DNA of 5,331 nt from Methanomicrobiales archaeon (GTDB lineage: Archaea; Halobacteriota; Methanomicrobia; Methanomicrobiales; Methanomicrobiaceae). Each line of letters begins with the position of its first letter. The stretch's first letter is position 1. Below, one piece after another: positions 1 through 4,884 of this stretch. The stretch is from positions 1-5,331 of the forward strand of contig JAAYIO010000218.1 in assembly GCA_012523385.1 (NCBI GenBank). Reading direction: 5' to 3'. The position numbers and the translations under genes are program-made. Below the pieces are notes generated by a model that was given only the letters and a program-made list of their open reading frames with translations, was not told the origin of the DNA and did no database searches.

Positions 1-294
1 TACCTGTAGTGACCCACCCTCCCTTCCCTCTCCATGAAGACCGCGTGACATCTGCCATTCGGTTTCAGTGAAATTGCGCGAGGTATATGCCTCTCCTTTT
101 AACAGAATTTGTGCACAGGTGTTTTCAGTTTCCTGAAATGCATCCGGAATTGCATCCAGAATATCTGTGATAGTCTATTCGATAGTCCCTGATTTTTGAA
201 CAATACGGGAAATGTGATGAAAAAGATTCAGTTCTTTCGTTTTTATCTGGAGCTCTCTTTCAGCGATTTTTAGCTTTTCTTCGGTTGATACCAT
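1..294 (-). pseudogene. N-terminus of a sensor/histidine-kinase-like protein, interrupted by in-frame TAG, truncated by left window edge
   Basis: Reading the minus strand from ATG at 294 gives 39 codons (MVSTEEKLKIAEREL..., ending ...SGTIE), then TAG at 177-175. The same frame then stays open for 58 more codons to the window edge (TITDILDAIPDAFQ..., ...TCAQILLKGEAY..., ...GREGGSLQV). The first ~25 residues are charged and heptad-like, as in a linker coiled coil. The part after the stop resembles the GAF-like N-terminal region of Methanomicrobiales sensor kinases, whose usual pattern I remember as ISRIVE...LEEIL...DLIPP.WQYPEITCARI. Homology therefore continues across the stop. The start is supported by AAGGAG at 309-304, nine bases upstream. 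I infer a recently broken gene, or a sequencing error at one codon. The catalytic part, if present, lies outside the window, so kinase activity cannot be judged. Confidence 0.55.
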
Positions 295-303
295 GGTATA
301 ATT

Positions 304-309
304 CTCCTT
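304..309 (-). promoter_or_regulatory. Ribosome binding site of the interrupted sensor gene
   Basis: AAGGAG on the minus strand, nine bases before the ATG at 294. It is a good match to the archaeal Shine-Dalgarno core and fixes the start of the sensor gene. The site remains intact although the reading frame is interrupted at codon 40. Confidence 0.6.
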
Positions 310-371
310 TTATGTTGGATCTCTGTTGTGAATGAAATTGCGAGTATAATAATAAGAAATTGTATTTGTTG

Positions 372-379
372 CTTATATA
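372..379 (-). promoter_or_regulatory. Possible TATA box for the sensor gene
   Basis: The minus strand reads TATATAAG at 379-372 in an AT-rich stretch. A start site about 25 bases downstream would give a leader of roughly 55 nt before the ATG at 294. Other A/T-rich matches lie nearby (about 345-360), so the assignment is tentative. The rest of 310-480 holds no gene that I can see, only AT-rich intergenic sequence and the mdh terminator. Confidence 0.3.
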
Positions 380-445
380 GTTTAATATAAGTGAAATCCC
401 AGTTATTTTTTCTCCATAATGAGAAATACGAGATGGGATGTATGT

Positions 446-463
446 AAAAAAGAGCGTTTTTTT
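446..463 (-). terminator. Terminator after mdh (A6-loop-T7 inverted repeat)
   Basis: Positions 446-451 are A6 and 457-463 are T7 on the plus strand, separated by five bases. The minus strand, leaving mdh 30 bases earlier, therefore meets a run of A and then T6. Archaeal RNA polymerase terminates on oligo-T tracts, so this is a likely end for the mdh transcript. The inverted repeat is all A/T and probably adds little as a hairpin. Confidence 0.5.
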
Positions 464-480
464 AAAAGAATGGGTCGTGA

Positions 481-1431
481 TCAGTCCCCTTCCAGCCGTA
501 GAAGGACTTCCTGAGTGATGGTACGAATCTTATCCACTGATTTCCGGAATCCTTCTACCTCTGAAACACTGAGGGTAATAGCGATTGTTTTGGCGCCGCT
601 TCTGTCCAGCCGAACCGGGGTGCCGATGCAGACATCGCCGATATTGTGGATCTCACTTTTGATAAAGGTGGATATGGTGAGAATCCGTTTTTCGTTTCCA
701 AGAATGGTGCCTACGATGGTTAAGATTGCATCTCCCGGCCCGTAGAACGTGACACCGATGCGGGGGATGATGTTTGAACCGGCGTTCATGACATCGTCCA
801 TGATCTTTTGTTCCGGGAGATCTTCAAACTCCGGGAGATTCCGGATGGAGATGCCGCCGATGGTGGTCGCCGACCACAACGGAACCATCGAGTCCCCGTG
901 TTCACCGATAATACGGGTGTGGACTTCGCTTACATGCACATCAAAGTATTTGGCAATATACCATTTGAGGCGCATTGAGTCGAGGTGCGTACCGAGGCCG
1001 ATGACCTGGTTTGGCTTCATTCCGGAGTATTTCAGTGCCACCGCAGTCATTACATCAACCGGGTTTGTGATGATGAATAAAATGGCATTGGGGGCATATC
1101 GCCCCACCATGGAGGCTATTTCTGAGACCATCCGTGCATTCTCGTGGGCAAGGTCATTTCTGTCCTGACCATCCTTTCGCGGAACACCGGATGTCACGAT
1201 GACGATACTAGAACCTTCGAGGTCCTCTTCATTACAGGAATATCTTACGTCTGCCTGACTGCCGCGTGCGGCAAACGAGTCATGGAGATCAGAGGCAAGA
1301 CCGTGCAATACTTCTTCCTTGCCGGGCCGTCCAAAAAGTAATAGCTCACTGACATAGGGACTATGAGAGACCGTAAGTGCAGTGTAACGGCCGACATTGC
1401 CGCTTGCTCCGATAATTGCGACTTTTGCCAT
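481..1431 (-). CDS. mdh: Malate dehydrogenase, NADP-preferring archaeal type
   Basis: A 316-residue member of the lactate/malate dehydrogenase family. It interconverts oxaloacetate and malate in the cytoplasm; in methanogens this feeds the incomplete reductive TCA branch. The start MAKVAIIGASG is chosen because the Rossmann motif GASGNVG (residues 8-14) must lie near the N-terminus, and GGTG sits six bases before the ATG. Substrate and catalytic residues are visible: R85 and R91 in GVPRKDGQDR, N123 in TNPVD, D151 and R154 in THLDSMR, and H178 in GEHGDS. Arg in the mobile loop points to malate rather than lactate. After strand beta-2 it has FGRP (33-36) instead of an acidic residue; methanogen enzymes such as that of Methanocaldococcus jannaschii share this and prefer NADP(H), so NADPH use is inferred. 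Length is normal. The open frame continues upstream to 1677, but that part is SRP RNA, not protein. Only about ten bases separate it from the RNA. Confidence 0.93.
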   Translation of the reverse strand: MAKVAIIGASGNVGRYTALTVSHSPYVSELLLFGRPGKEEVLHGLASDLHDSFAARGSQADVRYSCNEEDLEGSSIVIVTSGVPRKDGQDRNDLAHENARMVSEIASMVGRYAPNAILFIITNPVDVMTAVALKYSGMKPNQVIGLGTHLDSMRLKWYIAKYFDVHVSEVHTRIIGEHGDSMVPLWSATTIGGISIRNLPEFEDLPEQKIMDDVMNAGSNIIPRIGVTFYGPGDAILTIVGTILGNEKRILTISTFIKSEIHNIGDVCIGTPVRLDRSGAKTIAITLSVSEVEGFRKSVDKIRTITQEVLLRLEGD

Positions 1432-1437
1432 AACATA

Positions 1438-1441
1438 CACC
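1438..1441 (-). promoter_or_regulatory. Ribosome binding site of mdh
   Basis: GGTG on the minus strand, six bases before the ATG at 1431. It directly follows the U-rich 3' end of the SRP RNA (UAUUUU at 1447-1442). This supports the short 316-residue form of malate dehydrogenase over any upstream start. Confidence 0.5.
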
Positions 1442-1757
1442 AAAATAGGGACGTATCCGAGGTAGACAATACGTGCCTGCCGTATTCTGACATCCCATCC
1501 TCCACCCCGCACCCCCATGGGCGCCAAATGTTCACGGTAAGCCTGCTCCCTTCCGGGCCTGGGCCGGTGCCCGCAACAAGAGGCTGAATATTCCCTCCGG
1601 AATACCCAAATCCTCGCCACTGACCTCATAGGACAAGGCTTCGCAGTCAGGAATGGCAGCTTCAGACAGATCGCCAAAGCCGTCCCCGGACTATCACCCC
1701 CCGCGTATCGGCGGTTTCAGGTAACAGGTGACGCCTAACCACCCGGGCTAGTCCCCG
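1442..1757 (-). ncRNA. Signal recognition particle RNA (archaeal 7S RNA)
   Basis: RNA scaffold of the SRP, which binds SRP19 and SRP54 and targets nascent membrane and secreted proteins. The minus strand carries the helix 8 signature AGGCCCGGAAGGGAGCAGGC at 1560-1541 (SRP54 site). Helix 6 is a perfect 6-bp stem UAUUCC/GGAAUA capped by GGAG at 1604-1589 (SRP19 site). The 5' domain has GGUG/CACC (helix 3), with a loop containing GGCG that can pair with the CCGCC loop of helix 4. Long-range helix 5 is supported by GUCCGGGG (1691-1684) with CCUCGGAU (1462-1455), and by CUGCC-AUU-CUGAC (1659-1646, one C bulged) with GUCAG-AAU-GGCAG (1491-1477). Helix 1 closes the molecule: GGGGAC (1756-1751) with GUCCCU (1452-1447), followed by AUUUU. 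The length of about 315 nt suits archaea. Exact ends are inferred from the pairing. Confidence 0.93.
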
Positions 1758-1770
1758 TATACTGTTGATC

Positions 1771-2805
1771 TTAAGGAATAAAAACCTCGCCTCCAATTCC
1801 ATTTTTCCATTGGTGGACGATACCTGCCATGCGGTGTCGGTTTTCCTTGTTAAATAGATCTATTGCCGTGAGACAGACCTTGTCTGTGAGAACCGTTCCG
1901 AGGCGGTTCATATCTCCCCACCATACTTCATAGTGCGTGTCGTCTCCGAAGGCATCGGCCACTTTCAGGGGTTCAGTTCTGACGGGTGCCTTCTGAACGT
2001 CAGGGTAGGCGATATGCATCTTTACATGGTCAAGACCCAGTGCGTCCCGGTTGATCTCCAGATTGATGGCCGCCCAGTATGCCGCATATCCCCACGCATC
2101 GTTCATGATTATCCTGGGGATGTGATACTTGCCCGCTGTGATGCTGAGTGTCCCGACGCCGCAGGTGGGGTCGACAAATACCTCGGGCTGATGGCGGATC
2201 ACGTTGGTGGCAGTTGCGATTAATTTCGGGTCAAACCCCCGGGGATATTCGATGTGGGCATAGGATTGCTGCATAAAAACGGTGACCGGTGCTTCCATGG
2301 TCTCAAATATATTAGCCCGGACGTCGCATCCCGCACAGCGTGTGTTAGTATGGTATGTCTGGAGGGTTTCATCTTTTTCAGCGATCCCGGGGACGAGACC
2401 GTTGTCGTGCACCACGCCTTTTATCTCAGGAACCTCTGCTACAATACGCTCTGCTGCCTCATGCCTAACCGAACGCGAGAGAAAGACCATGGACGTGTTG
2501 CCGAGATGGGGCGGTGCGGTGAGTGCCACCCCCGGGTGGATGAGGGGGATACCTGTTGCCATGACCGGCGCGGTGAAAGAAAGGTCTCCTTCCTCTGCCA
2601 TGATGGTCCAGCAGTCTGCTATTATCTCGTCCAGTGGTCGTTTCCCGCATGCCGCACACGGCATTTTTCTACGAAATGACGGAGGTGAGCGTTTATCAAG
2701 AATGGTGTCCCTGCATGCAGGGCAGGAAAGAAAAAGTTCTTCGCGCTGTTGGATCATCTCTGCTGCGCTTTCGAGACAGGAGCCGCCACAAACCGGGCAT
2801 CTCAT
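1771..2805 (-). CDS. Cys-rich (zinc-ribbon-like) SAM-dependent methyltransferase-like protein, function unknown
   Basis: A 344-residue protein I cannot place in a named family. The N-terminus carries three CxxC pairs (C3/C6, C28/C31, C50/C53), and a fourth is C157/C160, suggesting one or two zinc sites. Residues 209-219 read VFVDPTCGVGT, followed by NDAWGYAAYWAAINLEIN (235-252). This matches the SAM-binding loop plus the acidic strand-2 and Asn-rich helix of class I methyltransferases of the RNA/DNA type. I see no clear NPPY-type catalytic motif; VCLTAIDLFNK near the end could occupy that place. The start at 2805 (MRCPVCGG) is chosen because the first CxxC follows at once. An upstream ATG at 2886 would add a low-complexity stretch overlapping a TATA element. 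No strong Shine-Dalgarno is visible. Its neighbour downstream is the SRP RNA, 13 nt past the stop; a nucleic-acid-modifying role is a guess. Confidence 0.75.
   Translation of the reverse strand: MRCPVCGGSCLESAAEMIQQREELFLSCPACRDTILDKRSPPSFRRKMPCAACGKRPLDEIIADCWTIMAEEGDLSFTAPVMATGIPLIHPGVALTAPPHLGNTSMVFLSRSVRHEAAERIVAEVPEIKGVVHDNGLVPGIAEKDETLQTYHTNTRCAGCDVRANIFETMEAPVTVFMQQSYAHIEYPRGFDPKLIATATNVIRHQPEVFVDPTCGVGTLSITAGKYHIPRIIMNDAWGYAAYWAAINLEINRDALGLDHVKMHIAYPDVQKAPVRTEPLKVADAFGDDTHYEVWWGDMNRLGTVLTDKVCLTAIDLFNKENRHRMAGIVHQWKNGIGGEVFIP
1777..1784 (-). promoter_or_regulatory. Probable TATA box of the SRP RNA, inside the upstream gene
   Basis: The minus strand reads TTTTTATT at 1784-1777, about 24-27 bases before the inferred RNA 5' end near 1757. 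That is the archaeal TATA spacing. It lies within the last codons of the methyltransferase-like gene (…EVFIP, stop at 1773-1771), so promoter and coding sequence overlap. The match to a consensus TATA box is only moderate. Confidence 0.4.
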
Positions 2806-2874
2806 TATTCTGATAGTTGTATGGCTTTCGTGATAAGGGTTGGTGGAGCCGGGGGTGTGGTACGAAACCGAATG

Positions 2875-2884
2875 ATTTATAATC
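2875..2884. promoter_or_regulatory. Near-palindromic TATA element between divergent genes
   Basis: The plus strand reads GATTTATAATC around 2874-2884, and the minus strand reads GATTATAAATC over the same bases. On the plus strand TTTATAAT (2876-2883) is centred about 31 bases before the ATG at 2911, so transcription would start within a few bases of the start codon (leaderless or nearly so). On the minus strand the same box would start transcription near 2853, giving a leader of about 48 nt before the ATG at 2805. One element may thus serve both genes; a weaker TTATCA at 2836-2831 is an alternative for the minus gene. Confidence 0.5.
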
Positions 2885-2910
2885 AAGGGTCAAATATCTG
2901 GGCAGATTTC

Positions 2911-3840
2911 ATGAAAGAGAGGCTCAGGACATATACCCCGCACCTGTACGCAACGGTGTTTGTACTTGCTCTCGTGACAGGGATAGGGGGGTACATGATA
3001 TATGAAGGACAATCCGCGGGAATCACGGTCATTGAGATGGAAGGGGCTCCCAATGATATTGTGTTTATCGCAGATCCGCACCTGAAGAGCGGGAATCTCG
3101 CATTTATGCGGTCGGTTACCGAGGAGATCAATGCCCTGAATGCCTCACTGGTTCTCATCGGGGGGGATTTTGTCACCAGTGACGATGATGACCTCAGCTA
3201 TCAGAATGTATGGGCCGGGATTAATGCACCGGTCTATGCGGTTCTGGGAAATCATGATTATATGGCAGGTGTGCACGGGCTGAATGGGCCTAAGAAGATG
3301 CTTGCGATGCGGGAGGCGGATCTTTCGGTAGATGGGTATGATGTCTCTATGTTACAGGATGACCCGCTGATTGACCTTGCATACGGCGCAGCTATTGCCG
3401 CTACCCTTGAGGGGGCCGGAGTCCATGTGATGAAGAATGAGTATGAACTGCTGAATCTCAGGGGGAGGGAGTTGATGCTTGTCGGCGTGGATGATGGATG
3501 GGCGGGCAGGGCAGATCCACCAGACGTTCCGGAAACGGATGCCTTTACCATCTATATGATTCACGAGCCGGGTGCGCGGGCGGACTGGGACGCAGACCTG
3601 ATACTCTGCGGGCATCTGCACGGGGGGCAGTTTAGTGCACCGGGTATTGACCTGATCAAGAAGGCAGGGATTGTTGATGTGCAGGGTTTCTGTTCCCATG
3701 GAGAGACGCCGTGCTTTATTACCCGGGGTATCGGCTCATCCAGCATGATTCAACATGACCTCCGGTTTGGCACTCCTCCGGAGATTGTGGTGATTAATCC
3801 GTCTGTGCCGATTGATGGGGCGGTTGTTGTACGGGCGTGA
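2911..3840 (+). CDS. Membrane-anchored calcineurin-like metallophosphoesterase
   Basis: A 309-residue protein of the calcineurin-like phosphoesterase family (YkuE/YaeI-like layout), expected to hydrolyse phosphate mono- or diesters with a two-metal centre. The metal ligands are all present in order: D55 and H57 (ADPHL), D86 (GGDFV), N114 and H115 (GNHDY), H218 (MIHEP), and H235/H237 (CGHLHGGQF). Residues about 12-31 form one hydrophobic segment after a short basic stretch (KERLR), so it is probably an N-terminal anchor with the catalytic domain outside the cell. Between GNHDY and the LEGAGVHVMKNE strand there is an extra segment of about 45 residues (118-165), longer than I expect for this family. 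The start at 2911 is chosen because it just precedes the membrane segment and lies at leaderless spacing from the TATA box at 2876-2883; no Shine-Dalgarno is seen. The substrate is unknown. Confidence 0.88.
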   Translation: MKERLRTYTPHLYATVFVLALVTGIGGYMIYEGQSAGITVIEMEGAPNDIVFIADPHLKSGNLAFMRSVTEEINALNASLVLIGGDFVTSDDDDLSYQNVWAGINAPVYAVLGNHDYMAGVHGLNGPKKMLAMREADLSVDGYDVSMLQDDPLIDLAYGAAIAATLEGAGVHVMKNEYELLNLRGRELMLVGVDDGWAGRADPPDVPETDAFTIYMIHEPGARADWDADLILCGHLHGGQFSAPGIDLIKKAGIVDVQGFCSHGETPCFITRGIGSSSMIQHDLRFGTPPEIVVINPSVPIDGAVVVRA

Positions 3841-3892
3841 GCGGCAACCGGATATGTTGCCTGCCACTTCCCCGATGATTTCTTTGTCTCTT

Positions 3893-3910
3893 ACAACTGT
3901 AACAACTGTA
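3893..3910 (+). repeat. Tandem 9-bp direct repeat
   Basis: ACAACTGTA occurs twice back to back (3893-3901 and 3902-3910) in the space after the phosphoesterase. It is too short and has too few copies to be called a satellite or array. It could be replication slippage or a small binding site. The 3841-3979 gap otherwise holds only a T6 tract and no supported gene. Confidence 0.7.
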
Positions 3911-3917
3911 CCAATAA

Positions 3918-3923
3918 TTTTTT
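3918..3923 (+). terminator. Oligo-T terminator after the phosphoesterase
   Basis: T6 on the plus strand, 77 bases past the stop codon of the phosphoesterase, in an A/T-rich setting. Such tracts are the usual archaeal termination signal. No strong hairpin precedes it. Confidence 0.4.
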
Positions 3924-3979
3924 GTTCATTCTGGAATTCTTTCGGTGGGCTTCGTTATATCTTCTAAAATAGGGTGATG

Positions 3980-4321
3980 TCACGCTTTGACATATATTGC
4001 ATCCTCTAATATACTCTTATACCGTTTTTTACTCTGCATAATCCCGGCCTTGAGAATGAGATCGACTTTTAATCCGAGTAGTTCTTCCAGATCGTCTCTC
4101 AGATCGACAACTTCCCAGCCGATAGGTTCCTGAAAATCAACCATAATGTCCAGATCACTCTTATCCGTCTGTTCTTTCCGTGCATATGACCCGATGATGC
4201 TGAGTTCCTTTATGTTGTATTTTGTTTGGAGAGGGATGAAATTGGAATTGAGGGTTGCAACTATCTTTTTTAATTCTTCTGCTTTCTCAATTGTTTTTTT
4301 GGATACGGTACTGGAACTCAT
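3980..4321 (-). CDS. MNT-type nucleotidyltransferase (MntA-like antitoxin), solitary
   Basis: A 113-residue minimal nucleotidyltransferase. The signature is complete: G44-S45 in IIGSYARKE, D56 and D58 in SDLDIMVDF, and a third acid at D87 in KVDLIL. In MNT-HEPN toxin-antitoxin modules such proteins neutralise the HEPN RNase by transferring AMP to it. The C-terminus (YKSILEDAIYVKA) also resembles that group (…I.EDVIYV). The N-terminus has about 25 extra charged, helical residues. No HEPN gene follows: the 90-odd bases after the stop hold only a 30-codon frame without recognisable HEPN features, and then the convergent phosphoesterase. It is therefore either an orphan antitoxin or acts on a partner elsewhere. 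The start at 4321 has only a weak upstream GGATCA as a possible ribosome site. Its AT-richness contrasts with the genes to the left. Confidence 0.82.
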   Translation of the reverse strand: MSSSTVSKKTIEKAEELKKIVATLNSNFIPLQTKYNIKELSIIGSYARKEQTDKSDLDIMVDFQEPIGWEVVDLRDDLEELLGLKVDLILKAGIMQSKKRYKSILEDAIYVKA

Positions 4322-4422
4322 ATCATATCAACGAATACTATTCTGATCCTTTGCCGTTTAAGGTGCCCGCATAAACAGCAATAATCTGTTATTTCCATCG
4401 GTTGTATCCTTTAGGACAATCC

Positions 4423-4428
4423 TTATAG
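4423..4428 (+). promoter_or_regulatory. Possible TATA box of the MNT-HEPN operon
   Basis: TTATAG lies about 40 bases before the ATG at 4465. Transcription would start near 4450, just ahead of the AGGAG ribosome site at 4452-4456. The match is weak and a second candidate (TATAG near 4441) is close by. The 143-bp gap between the two divergent nucleotidyltransferase genes must carry promoters for both. Confidence 0.3.
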
Positions 4429-4451
4429 TCATTCCTGTACTATAGACTGAC

Positions 4452-4456
4452 AGGAG
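4452..4456 (+). promoter_or_regulatory. Ribosome binding site of the second MNT gene
   Basis: AGGAG, eight bases before the ATG at 4465. It is a clear Shine-Dalgarno match and decides the start. Confidence 0.6.
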
Positions 4457-4464
4457 AAGATTCT

Positions 4465-4755
4465 ATGGGGCTGTATAGAGATGTGCTGGAAAACAGGGAA
4501 CAAATTCTGCTGATTGCAAAAGCACATGGCGTTTGTCAAATACGGATATTTGGATCCGTTGTCCGGGGAGAGGATACTCCGGAAAGTGATCTTGATTTTC
4601 TCGTTGAATTTCTCCCGGGAAAAACTCTTCTGGATCAGGTTGCCCTTGTTCAGGATCTTGAAGAACTGTTTGGCCGCAGGGTTGATGTAGTGACGGAAGG
4701 GGGTCTCCATTGGTATATCAAAGACCGTGTCCAGAAGGAGGCTGTTTCTTTATGA
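4465..4755 (+). CDS. MNT-type nucleotidyltransferase (antitoxin of an MNT-HEPN module)
   Basis: A 96-residue protein, full length for the family. It has G30-S31 in IFGSVVRGE, D42 and D44 in SDLDFLVEF, and a third acid at D74 in RVDVVTE. These ligands bind metal and nucleotide in the minimal nucleotidyltransferase fold. The ending LHWYIKDRVQKEAVSL is typical of methanogen and cyanobacterial MNT antitoxins that sit directly before a HEPN (DUF86-like) toxin gene. In characterised systems the MNT protein AMPylates the HEPN RNase to silence it. Here the stop TGA overlaps the next ATG (ATGA, 4752-4755), the usual coupling of the pair. The following toxin gene is cut to 28 codons, so this antitoxin has probably lost its partner while staying intact itself. 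The start is set by the AGGAG eight bases upstream. Confidence 0.88.
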   Translation: MGLYRDVLENREQILLIAKAHGVCQIRIFGSVVRGEDTPESDLDFLVEFLPGKTLLDQVALVQDLEELFGRRVDVVTEGGLHWYIKDRVQKEAVSL

Positions 4756-4838
4756 AGGATGACCGTCTGTACCTGATTCATATCCTTGAATGCATTGTAA
4801 AGATTGAAAAAATATTCCAAATCAGAATTCAGAAATAA
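4752..4838 (+). pseudogene. Truncated HEPN-family toxin (28 codons)
   Basis: The frame opens with an ATG overlapping the MNT stop codon and reads MKDDRLYLIHILECIVKIEK, then FQIRIQK-like sequence and TAA at 4836-4838. The first 20 residues match the start of HEPN/DUF86 proteins (MKDDRLYLIHILECI..IE..). Family members are about 110-120 residues and carry the RNase motif R-x4-6-H near the C-terminus, which is absent here. The next bases are T-rich and then the convergent gene from 4885. I see no HEPN remnant in any frame there, which suggests a deletion or junction near 4815 rather than a point mutation. Toxin activity is not expected. Confidence 0.75.
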
Positions 4839-4840
4839 CA

Positions 4841-4866
4841 ATTTTAATCTTTATTTTCCTATTTTG
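4841..4866 (+). terminator. T-rich termination region after the MNT-HEPN remnant
   Basis: Four T-rich clusters (ATTTTAATC, TTTATTTTCC and ATTTTG) lie directly after the stop of the truncated HEPN frame. They are the likely end of that transcript. The convergent gene ends at 4885, so this 46-bp gap separates two converging transcripts. Confidence 0.4.
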
Positions 4867-4884
4867 TAGGGCTTATGAGGGTAT

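Noticed and set aside
175..177. TAG as a pyrrolysine codon in the sensor gene
   Set aside because: Pyrrolysine is mostly confined to methylamine methyltransferases and pyl-bearing lineages. No pyl gene is visible, and a one-base nonsense change is simpler.
515..1168. Plus-strand open frames opposite mdh
   Set aside because: Met- and Ser-rich antisense shadows of a well-supported gene.
1432..1677. N-terminal 82-residue extension of malate dehydrogenase
   Set aside because: It is the SRP RNA read as protein; the Rossmann fold begins at 1431 and a ribosome site precedes it.
1933..2833. Long plus-strand open frames opposite the methyltransferase-like gene
   Set aside because: They are antisense shadows: no family-like sequence, Cys/Arg-rich translations and no ribosome sites, while the minus frame has clear motifs.
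2806..2886. Upstream ATG at 2886 for the methyltransferase-like gene
   Set aside because: The added 27 residues look non-coding, and this ATG lies inside the TATA element.
3893..3910. CRISPR or attachment-site interpretation of the tandem repeat
   Set aside because: There are only two adjacent 9-bp copies, no spacers, and no tRNA or integrase nearby.
3891..3983. 30-codon GTG frame overlapping the stop of the solitary MNT gene by GTGA
   Set aside because: The overlap resembles MNT-HEPN coupling, but the peptide has no recognisable HEPN motif and its end runs through the tandem repeat.
4374..4390. Short inverted repeat AACAG/CTGTT between the divergent MNT genes as an operator
   Set aside because: Five base pairs with a 7-base gap in AT-rich DNA is expected by chance.
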